From contig JANJTA010000019.1 of the NCBI GenBank assembly GCA_024711345.1, positions 42,473 through 106,472 of the forward strand: 64,000 nt of DNA, written 5' to 3'. The position numbers were made by a program, and so were the translations under genes. Shown here one piece after another: positions 27,256 through 37,577 of this stretch (position 1 is the first letter of the stretch; the number at the start of each line of letters is the position of its first letter). Origin of the DNA: Rhodanobacter sp. (GTDB taxonomy: Bacteria > Pseudomonadota > Gammaproteobacteria > Xanthomonadales > Rhodanobacteraceae). The notes beneath the pieces are model-generated. The model was not told the origin of the DNA and made no database searches. It worked only from the letters and a program-made list of their open reading frames with translations.

Positions 27256-27881
27256 GTCCTCGACCGGTGGGCGGCGCGCGCGATGCCGCGGCGGTAGATC
27301 GCGAATGCGCCTGCCGCTTCCTTGCGCATGTGGCGCGTGTCGCCGGCCAGCAGGGCCTGCATCACCAGGCCCTGGATGCTGCCGATGAACAGCGTGGCTG
27401 CCGCGGCCGGGTCCAGCTGCGGGTCCAGTTCGCCGGCGGCCTTGCCCTGCTCGATCAACGCGCGCAGGCGCTCGCCGTAGCGGCGGATCATGGTCTGTGC
27501 CATCTGCTTGGCGGGAGTGGCCTCGGCCCGCTGCAGCTCGCCGAACAGCATGCGCGGTACGCCCGGATGTTCGGCGACGAAGGCGATGTGCGCCATGAAC
27601 ATCGCCTCCAGCGCCGCCAGCGGACCCGCGGCGTCGCGCGCGGCGCGCTCCACCCGTGCCAGCAGGTGGTCGGCGACCCATTCCATCACCGCCTGCCAGA
27701 TCGCGTCCTTGTTCGGGAAGTGGCGGAACAGCGCGCCCTGGGTCAGCTTCATCGAGGTGGCGATCGCCGCGGTGGTGATCTCGCTGGGGTTCTGTTCGGC
27801 GGCGAGCTTGACGACCGCCTCGACGGTGACCGCGCGGCGCTCGTCCGCCGGCAGGTGCTTGCGTGGGATGTCCGTGGTCAT
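27252..27881 (-). CDS. TetR-family regulator of the export operon (CecR-like)
   Basis: A 209-residue repressor. The N-terminal helix-turn-helix (about 22-65) includes ITTAAIATSMKLTQGALFRHFPNKDAIW, a clear TetR signature; the ligand-binding C-terminal domain is variable. As first gene of the operon TetR-DUF-MFP-ATPase-permease-permease-channel it resembles E. coli CecR, which controls ybhGFSR. A strong promoter with a 14-bp perfect palindrome directly after the -10 element lies upstream, so autorepression is likely. The inducer is unknown. The ATG is at 27879-27881. Confidence 0.92.
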   Translation of the reverse strand: MTTDIPRKHLPADERRAVTVEAVVKLAAEQNPSEITTAAIATSMKLTQGALFRHFPNKDAIWQAVMEWVADHLLARVERAARDAAGPLAALEAMFMAHIAFVAEHPGVPRMLFGELQRAEATPAKQMAQTMIRRYGERLRALIEQGKAAGELDPQLDPAAAATLFIGSIQGLVMQALLAGDTRHMRKEAAGAFAIYRRGIARAAHRSRT

Positions 27882-27895
27882 GGCTCGTTTCAGTA

Positions 27896-27937
27896 AGTAA
27901 TTAATTACTATCTTATGCATGCCGCAGCGGTTGTCAA
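27896..27937 (-). promoter_or_regulatory. Promoter and TetR operator of the export operon
   Basis: On the minus strand TTGACA (27932-27937) is followed 16 bases later by TAAGAT (27910-27915), a near-consensus sigma-70 promoter. The palindrome AGTAATTAATTACT (27896-27909) starts right after the -10 element and would be covered by a TetR dimer, blocking RNA polymerase. Confidence 0.75.
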
Positions 27938-28088
27938 CGGGAGTGACGCGGCTTTTCAGTGGACAGGTTCTGCCGGTTCGGGCCGCCGCTGCGGTCCGCA
28001 TGCTCGTGCTCCGCGGCAAGTCGGGCGCCCGAATGGGCCGGTGCTGGCGCGCGGGAGCGCGTACCGTCGGCGGCGCGACGTGGCCATC

Positions 28089-30620
28089 TCAGCGCGCCGC
28101 GGCCTTTCGCGCCGCGCCGGGTGCCGCGCGGCGCAGCAGTTCCAGCCAGGCGAGGGCGGCGGCCAGCATGCCGGCGGTGGCGAGCAGGGCGAGCGCGCCC
28201 GGCACCGCCAACCCCATCACCCCGCGCAGGAACGGCAGCCCGACCACGGCGACCAGCATCAGCGCCACCGCGCCGAACATGCGCGGCAGCCAGGGGTTGC
28301 GGTTCGGCAGGCGGGCAAGGGCGGGGCGCGACAGGTCGCGGTTGGCCAGGGTCAGCAGGAACAGCCCGGCGACCAGCGCGATGAATACCGCGCTGCGGCT
28401 TTGCACCGCTTCCAGGCCCTGGCCGAGCAGCAGGCCGTAGCCAAGCAGCAACAGGCCGGCAAAGCCGAGCCCCTGGATCACCGCGTAGCGCAGGTTGGCG
28501 GCGGCGAACGGCGAGTCCGACGGCGCACGCGGCGGGCGCTGCATGATGTCGTCGGCGGCCGGGTCGGCCTCGTATACCACCGAGCAGGCCGGGTCGATCA
28601 GCAGCTCCAGCAGCACGATGTGCACCGGCATCAGCAGCACCGGCCAGTGCAGCAGGGTGGGCACCAGCGCCAGCGCGATGATCGGCATGTGCACGGCGAA
28701 CACGAAGCGGGTGGCCTTGGTGATGTTGTCGTAGATGCGCCGGCCCTGGCGGATCGCGCTGACGATGCTGGCGAAGCTGTCGTCCAGCAGCACCAGCGCG
28801 GCCGCCTCGCGCGCCACGTCGGTGCCGCGCTCGCCCATCGCCACGCCGACGTCGGCGGCCTTCAGCGCGGGGGCGTCGTTGACGCCGTCGCCGGTCATCG
28901 CCACCACCTCGCCGTCCTCGCGCAGCAGCCGCACCAGGCGCAGCTTCTGCTCGGGCTTGAGCCGCGCGCACAGGTCGACATGGCGCAGTCGTTCGCGCAG
29001 CACGGCGTCGTCGAGCGCATCCAGCTCCGCCCCGGTGATCACCTCGGCGCGTTCGCTCAAGCCCACCGCGCGGGCGATCGCCCGCGCGGTGGCGGGATGG
29101 TCGCCGGTCATCATGATGACGCGGATGCCGGCGCTGCGGCATTCGGCGATCGCCGCCGGCACCTCCGCCCGCGGCGGATCGACGAAGCCGAGCAGGCCGA
29201 GGAAACGGAAGTCGAAGTCGTGCTGGCTGCGCGGCCATGTCGAGCCGTGCCATTCGCCGCGCGCAACGCCCAGCACGCGCAGGCCGCGCTCGGCCATGGT
29301 CTCGACCTGGCGCAGGATCGTCGCGGCCTCGGCCTCGCCCAGGTGGCACAGGTCGATCACCGCCTCCGGCGCGCCCTTGGTGGCCAGCAGGTGCGCATGA
29401 CGCACGTCGCCGCGGAACACGTGGGTCATCGCCAGGATGTCCGGCGACAGCGCGTACTCGAACTCGGGCGCCCATTCGGCGTGCACATGCTCGGTGTCGG
29501 TGAGCCAGTGCAGGCCGAACTGCTGGATCGCCTTCTCCATCGGGTCGAACGGGTCGGCCGGCGTGGCCAGCATGGCGAACTCCACCAGCTCGTGGAACGG
29601 CTCGGGCAATTCGGCCGCCTGTTCGTCGTGGCAGCTGTCATCGAGCAGGCGCAGTTCGGCCACCTGCATGCGGTTCTGCGTCAGCGTGCCGGTCTTGTCG
29701 GCCGCCAGCACCGAGATCGCGCCCAGCGCCTCCACCGCCGGCACGCGGCGGGTCAGCACCTTGTGCTTCGAGATGCGCCACGCGCCCAGCGCGAGGAACA
29801 CGGTGAGGATCACCGGGATCTCTTCCGGCAGGATCGCCATGGTCAGCGCGATGCCGGCCAGCACGCTCGCGAGCAGGCCGTGACCGTCCCATAGCCAGCC
29901 GAGCAGCGCGTAGGCCGTGGCCAACAGCAGGCCGCCCATGGTGAGATTGCGGATCAGGCGGCGCGAGGCCAGTTGCAGGCCGGACGCCGGCTCGACGGTC
30001 CCGGCCAGCGCCTGGCCGATGCGGCCAACCGCGGTGGCGCCGGCGATGGCATGGACTTCGGCGACGCCGACGCCCTTGGTCACCACGGTGCTGGCGAACA
30101 GCTGCCCGGCCTCCTTGCCGGCCAGTTTGGTGACCGGCACCGCCTCGCCGGTGAGCAGCGACTCGTTGACGTCCAGGTGGCCGTCCAGCAGCACGGCGTC
30201 GGCGGCGATGCGATCGCCTTCATGCAGCACCAGCAGGTCGCCGACCACCACCTCGCGGCCGGGCACGCGAACTTCCTCGCCGCCGCGGATCACCAGCGCG
30301 CGTGGCGCAGACAGCTCGCGCAACGACTCCAGCGCACGCTGGGTCTTGCGCTCCTGCGCCAGCGTGATGCCGATGACCACGAACACGAACGAGAGCAGGA
30401 ACGCCGCTTCGGCACGGTCGCCCAGCGCCAGGTACAGGCCGCCGGCGGCCAGCAGCATCAGGAACATCGGCTCCAGCAGCGCGCCGGCGACCATCGACCA
30501 CAGCGTGCGCGGCGCGCTGCCCGGCAGCAGGTTCGGTCCACCTTCGGCCAGCCGGCGCGCGGCCTCGGCCGGCTCCAGCCCGGCCAGGCTGGCGGGCTGG
30601 GGCGGACGGACGGCGCTCAT
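28089..30620 (-). CDS. Cation-transporting P-type ATPase (type II, Ca2+-ATPase-like)
   Basis: An 843-residue P-type ATPase. A cation-ATPase N-terminal domain (1-60) is followed by TM pairs, the actuator motif LLTGEAVPVTK (about 155), the membrane motif PEEIP (265-269), the phosphorylation site DKTGTLT (D308), and the hinge TGDGVNDAPALK. About four more TM helices follow. PEEIP rather than PEGLP and the lack of metal-binding Cys motifs place it near the bacterial type II Ca2+/Mg2+ group; the ion is not certain. It is the last gene of the SDR-Usp-ATPase set below a perfect FNR box, matching ANR-controlled ATPases in pseudomonads. Confidence 0.9.
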   Translation of the reverse strand: MSAVRPPQPASLAGLEPAEAARRLAEGGPNLLPGSAPRTLWSMVAGALLEPMFLMLLAAGGLYLALGDRAEAAFLLSFVFVVIGITLAQERKTQRALESLRELSAPRALVIRGGEEVRVPGREVVVGDLLVLHEGDRIAADAVLLDGHLDVNESLLTGEAVPVTKLAGKEAGQLFASTVVTKGVGVAEVHAIAGATAVGRIGQALAGTVEPASGLQLASRRLIRNLTMGGLLLATAYALLGWLWDGHGLLASVLAGIALTMAILPEEIPVILTVFLALGAWRISKHKVLTRRVPAVEALGAISVLAADKTGTLTQNRMQVAELRLLDDSCHDEQAAELPEPFHELVEFAMLATPADPFDPMEKAIQQFGLHWLTDTEHVHAEWAPEFEYALSPDILAMTHVFRGDVRHAHLLATKGAPEAVIDLCHLGEAEAATILRQVETMAERGLRVLGVARGEWHGSTWPRSQHDFDFRFLGLLGFVDPPRAEVPAAIAECRSAGIRVIMMTGDHPATARAIARAVGLSERAEVITGAELDALDDAVLRERLRHVDLCARLKPEQKLRLVRLLREDGEVVAMTGDGVNDAPALKAADVGVAMGERGTDVAREAAALVLLDDSFASIVSAIRQGRRIYDNITKATRFVFAVHMPIIALALVPTLLHWPVLLMPVHIVLLELLIDPACSVVYEADPAADDIMQRPPRAPSDSPFAAANLRYAVIQGLGFAGLLLLGYGLLLGQGLEAVQSRSAVFIALVAGLFLLTLANRDLSRPALARLPNRNPWLPRMFGAVALMLVAVVGLPFLRGVMGLAVPGALALLATAGMLAAALAWLELLRRAAPGAARKAAAR

Positions 30621-30666
30621 GCGTGCGCGCGCGGCGCGCGCCGGTCAGGGCGCCACGGGTGACGCG

Positions 30667-31104
30667 TCAGCGCCAAACCAGCACCGGCACGTCGCCGTTG
30701 AGGATCACCTTGTGCGTCTCGCTGCCCAGCAGCAGACGGTCGAAACCGCGCCAGCCATGCGAGGCCATCACGATCAGGTCGCACTGCTGTTTGCGGGCGG
30801 CACCGACGATGGCCGAATAGGGGCGCGCATCGATCTCGTGGCTGCTCTCGCAGGGAACGCCGGCGGCCTGCGCGCGCTGGCGCACGTCGGCCAGATAGCG
30901 TTCGGCGTTGGCGATGGCCTCGCGGGTGTAGCTTGGCTCGTTGGCCACCACGAACTCGGCAAAGTAGACCGACGCGGGGAACGGCGCGATGACGTGGAAC
31001 GCGTACACGCGGGCGCCCAGCTTGGCGGCCAGTTCGATGCCGGCGTCGACCGCACGCAGGGACAGCTCGGAACCGTCGGTGGGCAGCAGGATGTGCTTGA
31101 ACAT
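30667..31104 (-). CDS. Universal stress protein, single domain
   Basis: A 145-residue UspA-family protein. It starts with the usual MFKHILLPTDGSELS and ends with an ATP-type loop MASHGWRGFDRLLLGSETHKVI, close to G-2X-G-9X-G(S/T). It is likely to bind ATP and act in stress survival. It sits between the SDR and P-type ATPase genes with small gaps (25 and 46 bases), so all three are probably co-transcribed. It is not closely similar to the two-domain Usp at 1781. Confidence 0.92.
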   Translation of the reverse strand: MFKHILLPTDGSELSLRAVDAGIELAAKLGARVYAFHVIAPFPASVYFAEFVVANEPSYTREAIANAERYLADVRQRAQAAGVPCESSHEIDARPYSAIVGAARKQQCDLIVMASHGWRGFDRLLLGSETHKVILNGDVPVLVWR

Positions 31105-31129
31105 GGGGAGCTCCTCTTGCGCGGGGTGG

Positions 31130-31891
31130 TCAGCGGCAAGTGTAGCCGCCGTCGATGACCAGCTCGCTGCCGGTCACGAATTTCGATTCGTCGGAAGCCA
31201 GATACACCACGCCCCAGGCGATGTCGTCCGGCTCGCCCAGATGGCCCAGCGGATGCAGCGCGCCGATCTCGCGGCGATGCTCGGCGGGGTCGCCGCCCAT
31301 CGAGGCGAGGTGCTGCTCCACCATCGGCGTCCAGATAAAGCCGGGGTGGATCGAGTTGACCCGGATGCGGTCGGCGGCATAAAGCATGGCGTCGGTCTTG
31401 CTCATCAGCCGCACCGCTCCCTTGGAGGCGTGGTAAGGCGGCGAGTCCGCCGCGCCGACCAGTCCGTAGATCGACGACAGGTTGATGATGCTGCCGCCGC
31501 CGGCAGCACGCAACGGCCCGATCGCGTGCTTGGTGCAGAAGAACACGCCCTTCACGTTGATCGCCTGCACCCGGTCCCATTCGGCCTCGGTGAGTTCGTG
31601 AGTCGGCTTGTTCGCGCCGGCGATGCCGGCATTGTTGACCAGGACGTCCAGCCGTCCAAACGCGGCCACCGCGCCGGCCACCGCCGCGGTCACCTCGGCT
31701 TCCACCGAGACGTCGGCATGGAAGTAGCGCGCATCGTCGCCGAACTCCGCTGCCAGCCGTTGTCCTTGTTCGTCGTGCAGGTCGACCAGGGCCACCCGCG
31801 CGCCCGCTTCCAGCAGGCGTCGCGTGCAGGCGGCCCCGATGCCCACGGCGGCGCCCGTCACCAGTGCCACCTTGCCGTTCAACCTGCCCAT
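31130..31891 (-). CDS. Short-chain dehydrogenase/reductase, classical SDR
   Basis: A 253-residue classical SDR. Nucleotide motif TGAAVGIG (around residue 12), NNAG (about 87), catalytic Ser in NLSSIYG and YHASK (about 153-157) are all present. The D in VALVDLHDEQ after beta-2 suggests NAD+ preference. Substrate is unknown. It is the first gene of the unit with Usp and the P-type ATPase, 64 bases from a perfect FNR box, so low-oxygen induction is likely. The ATG at 31889-31891 has GGAG upstream. Confidence 0.9.
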   Translation of the reverse strand: MGRLNGKVALVTGAAVGIGAACTRRLLEAGARVALVDLHDEQGQRLAAEFGDDARYFHADVSVEAEVTAAVAGAVAAFGRLDVLVNNAGIAGANKPTHELTEAEWDRVQAINVKGVFFCTKHAIGPLRAAGGGSIINLSSIYGLVGAADSPPYHASKGAVRLMSKTDAMLYAADRIRVNSIHPGFIWTPMVEQHLASMGGDPAEHRREIGALHPLGHLGEPDDIAWGVVYLASDESKFVTGSELVIDGGYTCR

Positions 31892-31948
31892 GGCCGTATC
31901 TCCTCGGGAATCGGGATCTCAGCATGGGTGCAGCAACGCATCCGGGTG

Positions 31949-31962
31949 TTGACCGGAGTCAA
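31949..31962 (-). promoter_or_regulatory. Perfect FNR/ANR box before the SDR-Usp-ATPase unit
   Basis: TTGACCGGAGTCAA matches the consensus exactly and is centred 64 bases from the SDR start codon. Confidence 0.75.
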
Positions 31963-32001
31963 GGGAATGCCATGCCGCCACGCGGACGGCGCTGCCGCGG
32001 C

Positions 32002-32595
32002 TCAGTTCAGCTGCGCGCAGGAAGCGATCTGGGCGGCGTTGGCGGGAGCGCCGCGGACGCGGCCGGCATTGGAGACGACCACGGTAAGCGCATCCTTCGC
32101 GCTGGAGGGCTGACAGAACAGCAGGGTGATGTTGCTGCCCCCGGCAGTGCCGTCCGGGCGAAAGCGCACCAGTTGTCGGCCGCTGCTGCTGCGGACGATC
32201 AGCTTGTCGCCGTAGCCGTTGCCGACGTGCAGGGGGCGACCGTCGGGCTGGTCGTCACCGTCGCCGTCGCGGGCGAGTAGCCAGCCACTCTCCCACTGCG
32301 TACTCTCGCTGCAGCGGCTGCCGTCCACGGTGGGGCAAAACAGCGTGCGCTGGCCGCTCATGACGGCGGTTTCGCGGGCGTAGTGCAGGGCGGCGATGAA
32401 GTCGGTCTGCGCGACCCGCAGCGCATTGCGGCCCAGCAGCTGCCGCAGGGGCGGCGTGGCGATGCCGAGAAGTACCGCGATGATGGCGAGCACCATGATC
32501 TGCTCGATCAGGCTCACGCCGCGCTGCCTGCGCGGCGGACCGGCATGCCTCGAAGTCGACACGGCATCGCTTCCTGCGTGGTCATGAAACTTCAT
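32002..32595 (-). CDS. Type IV pilin-like protein, GspH/FimT family
   Basis: A 197-residue pseudopilin. The prepilin motif is RQRGVSLIEQIMVLAIIAVL: cleavage after Gly, with Ser in place of the usual Phe at +2 and Glu at +5. A GspH-type globular domain follows with four cysteines (FCPTVDGSRC, LFCQP, ASCAQ) likely paired in disulphides. FimT-like proteins help start type IV pilus assembly or bind DNA for uptake. No other pilus gene is next to it. The start at 32595 gives a long N-terminus; a GTG at about 32559 is an alternative. Confidence 0.82.
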   Translation of the reverse strand: MKFHDHAGSDAVSTSRHAGPPRRQRGVSLIEQIMVLAIIAVLLGIATPPLRQLLGRNALRVAQTDFIAALHYARETAVMSGQRTLFCPTVDGSRCSESTQWESGWLLARDGDGDDQPDGRPLHVGNGYGDKLIVRSSSGRQLVRFRPDGTAGGSNITLLFCQPSSAKDALTVVVSNAGRVRGAPANAAQIASCAQLN

Positions 32596-32650
32596 GCTAG
32601 GGCGCCGCTTTCGCCCGGACTGCCGTCCGCTCGCCCTCCGCATGTCGGTG

Positions 32651-32675
32651 CCTGCTGACGCTTCCTGTCAGCAGG
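32651..32675. repeat. Perfect 9-bp inverted repeat in the uvrB promoter region
   Basis: CCTGCTGAC and GTCAGCAGG are separated by seven bases. It ends 41 bases before the uvrB ATG and just before an A/T-rich TAAAAT (32683-32688) that may be the -10 element. It could be an operator or an RNA hairpin. It is not a LexA box of the CTGT-N8-ACAG type. Confidence 0.5.
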
Positions 32676-32715
32676 AGCGATTTAAAATGCCCCCTCCCAC
32701 CCACATCTGTAGCCG

Positions 32716-34740
<2,025 letters not shown>

Positions 34741-34767
34741 GCCGGGACGGGGCGCCTGAGCGGGATA

Positions 34768-34796
34768 TTGTCGAGCGCCGACGGCTCCCGTATACT
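34768..34796 (+). promoter_or_regulatory. Sigma-70 promoter for tRNA-Val
   Basis: TTGTCG (34768-34773), a 17-base spacer and TATACT (34791-34796) form a good promoter about 36 bases before the mature tRNA. Confidence 0.75.
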
Positions 34797-34831
34797 GCGC
34801 GGCTCGCGTAGCCGGTACATCGGCGCGAAGC

Positions 34832-34906
34832 GGGCGGTTAGCTCAGCGGTAGAGCACTACCTTGACATGGTAGGGGTCACAAGTTCGATCCTTGTACCGC
34901 CCACCA
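34832..34906 (+). tRNA. tRNA-Val (GAC anticodon)
   Basis: A 75-base cloverleaf with genome-encoded CCA. The acceptor pairs GGGCGGT with ACCGCCC; the D stem is GCTC/GAGC; the anticodon stem CTACC/GGTAG encloses TTGACAT with anticodon GAC; the T stem is ACAAG/CTTGT with loop TTCGATC. It reads GUC and GUU. Confidence 0.97.
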
Positions 34907-34919
34907 CTCCATGCGCGGC

Positions 34920-34940
34920 AACCAGGTTCATCTCCTGGTT
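34920..34940 (+). repeat. Hairpin after tRNA-Val
   Basis: AACCAGG and CCTGGTT are separated by seven bases, forming a stem-loop 13 bases after the tRNA. It may aid 3' processing or release. There is no T tract. Confidence 0.45.
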
Positions 34941-34960
34941 GCATGTCGAAAGTCCGGAAA

Positions 34961-34985
34961 GGCCACCCTTCGGGGCGGCCTTTTT
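34961..34985 (+). terminator. Rho-independent terminator of tRNA-Val
   Basis: GGCCACCC and GGGCGGCC pair with one mismatch around a TTCG loop and are followed by TTTTT. Confidence 0.85.
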
Positions 34986-34986
34986 G

Positions 34987-35759
34987 TTGCGCGGCACAGT
35001 CTAGCCGGGTGGCATGTTCCCGTGCCGGACGTCGCTCGATGCATGGACCGTGAGCTGGATCAGCTGCAGCTTGCAGCCAGGCAGAGACGGCTGTACGTTA
35101 ACAAGCGGGACGGATTAGCCCCGGATCTGGTAGGGGTCGCGAGGGTGAGCGATTACCTCCGAACTTTCCGTCTACGCTTGAGAGTGGTTCGCTAGAGGGC
35201 GACAGTTCGATAGCAGTACGACCGGGCGGGGAGCCGCAGCTGCTCCCGGCGACGGTGGGGCTGCGGCGTCCATCGGATGGGGCTGGCGCGAGTGGCCGGA
35301 CCGCATGGTTCCAGCAGGGCGGGTACGGATGCACCGTATGCCATGTGGAATACAGGGAATGGGGGGATCACGCTTGCTTGCATCTGGTTGCGGCTGCTTT
35401 GACCCACTGACGTGCGGACGCTCGGAGGGGCGCCGAGTGCTGGCGTGCGTGCCGGTCGCCAATGGCTTGCCGCATCCGGGAGGGCATGCCGGATTCCTCG
35501 ACGCGGAGCAGGGCGCCGCAGTGTGGCGATTGGTCGGCGTACTCGATGAGGTGCCGCCGCCGCGCGAGGCGGCAGGGTTCGTCGCCGGCCTGATTTCCGC
35601 CACGGTGGCCACGTCGTCGCTGCTGCAACTTATCCCCGGAAATTCTCGTCCGCCGTCTTGCCCTGCCTTCCTGCGAGGAAGCATGCCCGCGTCTGGCCAC
35701 CGCAGCAGGTTCGGGTTCGGACGCGACCGGGTGCCGCCGGCGGTCATCGGGATTGACGC
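34987..35759. other. Gene-poor stretch between tRNA-Val and the PP2C gene
   Basis: About 770 bases with no convincing gene. Open frames exist on both strands, but they lack family motifs and ribosome sites, and one crosses into the PP2C gene on the other strand. An 11-base piece of the tRNA (TGGTAGGGGTC) recurs at 35128-35138. Old integration scars next to a tRNA are possible but not shown. Confidence 0.5.
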
Positions 35760-36467
35760 ATGACGATCCGCTACGTCTCCGCCGGGTGCACGGTCACGGG
35801 GAAGGCTCGCAAGCACAACGAGGACGCCATCCTCATCCGTGACGAGGTCGGCCTGTGGGTGGTCGCCGACGGGCTGGGCGGGCATTCGGCCGGCGACTAC
35901 GCCAGCAACCTGATCGTCGAGCGCCTCGGCGCGCTGCCGCGTTCGGGCAGCGCGTTCGACTTCATCGAGGCGATCAAGGATACCCTGGGCCAGATCAACG
36001 CCGACCTACTGCAGACCGCCGCCACCCGCGGCGTCGACCTGATCGGCTCGACCGTGGTGGTGCTGGTGTCCAGCGCGGACTGCATGCTGTGCGGCTGGGT
36101 CGGCGACAGTCGCGCCTACTGCTTCGAGGACGGCCACCTGCGCCAGATCACGCGCGACCACGTGCATGGCGGCGAAGACGACTCCCCCCATTTCGGCGCC
36201 CGGCAGGCCGGCACCGGGGTGCTCACGCGCGCCGTCGGCGCCGAGGAGCATCTGTTCGTCGACTGGGTCGTCGCCGACAATCGCCCCGGCATGACCTTCG
36301 TGCTTTGTTCTGACGGCATCAACAAGGAAATGTCCGACGCTGAGCTGGGTGAGCAATGTCGCCGCCTCGCACAACCGCATGATCTCGTCGCCAGCCTTTT
36401 CGACCTGGCGCTGAGCCGCGCCGGGCGAGACAACATCTCGGCGGTCGTCGTGCGCCTGCAAGAATGA
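35760..36467 (+). CDS. PP2C-family serine/threonine phosphatase (Stp1-like)
   Basis: A 235-residue PP2C-type phosphatase. The metal-binding motifs are KHNEDAIL, VVADGLGGHSAGDYAS, WVGDSRAY, CSDGINKEM and GRDNISAVVV, in family order. These enzymes remove phosphate from Ser/Thr in cytoplasmic proteins and usually pair with a Hanks-type kinase or FHA proteins, as in type VI secretion loci. No kinase is adjacent here, so its partner is elsewhere. The ATG at 35760 is the only one in frame that keeps motif 1. Confidence 0.92.
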   Translation: MTIRYVSAGCTVTGKARKHNEDAILIRDEVGLWVVADGLGGHSAGDYASNLIVERLGALPRSGSAFDFIEAIKDTLGQINADLLQTAATRGVDLIGSTVVVLVSSADCMLCGWVGDSRAYCFEDGHLRQITRDHVHGGEDDSPHFGARQAGTGVLTRAVGAEEHLFVDWVVADNRPGMTFVLCSDGINKEMSDAELGEQCRRLAQPHDLVASLFDLALSRAGRDNISAVVVRLQE

Positions 36468-36483
36468 AGAAGCGCTTTCTGCC

Positions 36484-36633
36484 ATGAATGCCCTGGCCGA
36501 ACTGGTCGCCGCCCATCAGGCCGACAAATTCAAGTTCAAGAGAAGTGGGCGGGATTTTGGCATGTGGTCTCCGGCAACCGGTTGTGCGCCCCGGTCGGGC
36601 GGCGCATGGGCTCAGCCCGCGCGCGACCGCTGA
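36484..36633 (+). CDS. Possible small ORF after PP2C
   Basis: A 49-residue frame begins 17 bases after the PP2C stop with MNALAELVAAHQADKFKF, a plausible helix, but the rest is irregular and overlaps the converging gene end by 22 bases. It has no known domain. It may be a truncated remnant of a longer gene. Confidence 0.25.
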   Translation: MNALAELVAAHQADKFKFKRSGRDFGMWSPATGCAPRSGGAWAQPARDR

Positions 36634-36938
36634 TGCCGGCGTCGCCGTTTCCTGCGGACCCAGCGGCGCTCCATCCACAGCAGCGTCCGCCGCATCGGGC
36701 GGCGCAGGACGGGCAGGTCCTGCGCCAGCAGCAGCAGCCCGAGCGGCAGCATCCACAGGCCGAGCACGGGCAGGATGCTGAAAATGCCGCCCAGGATGAG
36801 CAGCAACCCCGCGGGAATGCGTATCCAGCGGGCCGACGGTCCGCGCAGCCAGCGCAGGCTGCGCCCGACGCTTCGCGGCAGCTCCCGCTCGAAGCGATCG
36901 AGTCGCCGGTTGAGCCCGTCTACGTCTTTGTCGGTCAT
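36612..36938 (-). CDS. Small two-helix membrane protein
   Basis: A 108-residue protein. A charged N-terminus (about 1-35) is followed by two close hydrophobic segments (about 40-60 and 62-78) rich in Gly, Pro and Leu, then a very basic tail with ERRWVRRKRRRRH. The layout resembles the small PGPGW-like membrane families, though that motif itself is absent. The function is unknown. The ATG at 36936-36938 begins a plausible protein; the frame before it lacks a ribosome site. Confidence 0.65.
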   Translation of the reverse strand: MTDKDVDGLNRRLDRFERELPRSVGRSLRWLRGPSARWIRIPAGLLLILGGIFSILPVLGLWMLPLGLLLLAQDLPVLRRPMRRTLLWMERRWVRRKRRRRHQRSRAG

Positions 36939-37024
36939 GCTGCGCGTGCAAGCCTTCCACGGAAATACCCATCGTATCGGCAAACCCGCGCCTGCCGCCG
37001 CTGGTCGGGCGGCGGATATACGCC

Positions 37025-37303
37025 CTATTCATCCTCCGACGGGGGCGAGGTGTAGGTCGGGTCCTCCGAGTCGCGCGCATGGCGGATGGCATGGCGCAGG
37101 CGCAGGTCGAGGTGGTCGAAATCGAGCACGACCTTGCCGGAATGGACCGCCTTGACCGCCGACATCGGCACCACGAAGTCGCCGGCGTTCTCGATGTAGA
37201 CGAGCAGCTCGGGCAATCCATGCCGGATCTCGCGGACGGAACCGATGCCCTCGCTGCCATCGGCGACGAAAACCAGGGAACCTTCGTTGATCTGTTCGCG
37301 CAT
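37025..37303 (-). CDS. Small PRC-barrel/DUF2171-like protein
   Basis: A 92-residue acidic protein. The first half has the pattern EGSLVFVADGSEGIGSVREI, like the first beta strands of PRC-barrel or DUF2171 proteins, followed by VPMSAVKAVHSGKVVLDFD. The C-terminus is disordered and acidic. Its function is unknown; such proteins often bind RNA or other proteins. It stands alone before the dapD region on the opposite strand. An in-frame GTG at 37315 is an alternative start. Confidence 0.6.
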   Translation of the reverse strand: MREQINEGSLVFVADGSEGIGSVREIRHGLPELLVYIENAGDFVVPMSAVKAVHSGKVVLDFDHLDLRLRHAIRHARDSEDPTYTSPPSEDE

Positions 37304-37577
37304 GTCACGATTCCCCACGGCGGGTTGGCGGAGGGGCCGCGCCCGGCGACGCATGGCGGGCCGTGGCGCATGATGGGCACAGCCATCGTCTCGAAGCGGT
37401 GAAAAGAATCCCTCCTGCGCCAGGCCGATTGCGACGTGATTCACAGCTTTCGGGCGGGCTGTGGAAGAATGGAGGGCCTGTCGCCGCGGACGGCCGAATC
37501 CCGCCGCGGCCATCGCCATTGCGGCGCCTGTTGCCGGCCGCCGCATCCGGCGGCCGCCCCCGATCGAACGAGTCCTC

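Noticed and set aside
35128-35138. Eleven-base repeat of tRNA-Val as an attachment site
   Set aside because: Too short and not at the tRNA 3' end, with no integrase; kept only as a weak hint.
35305-35763. A 152-residue plus-strand frame before PP2C
   Set aside because: No ribosome site, no motif, and irregular composition with many Cys, Gly and Pro.
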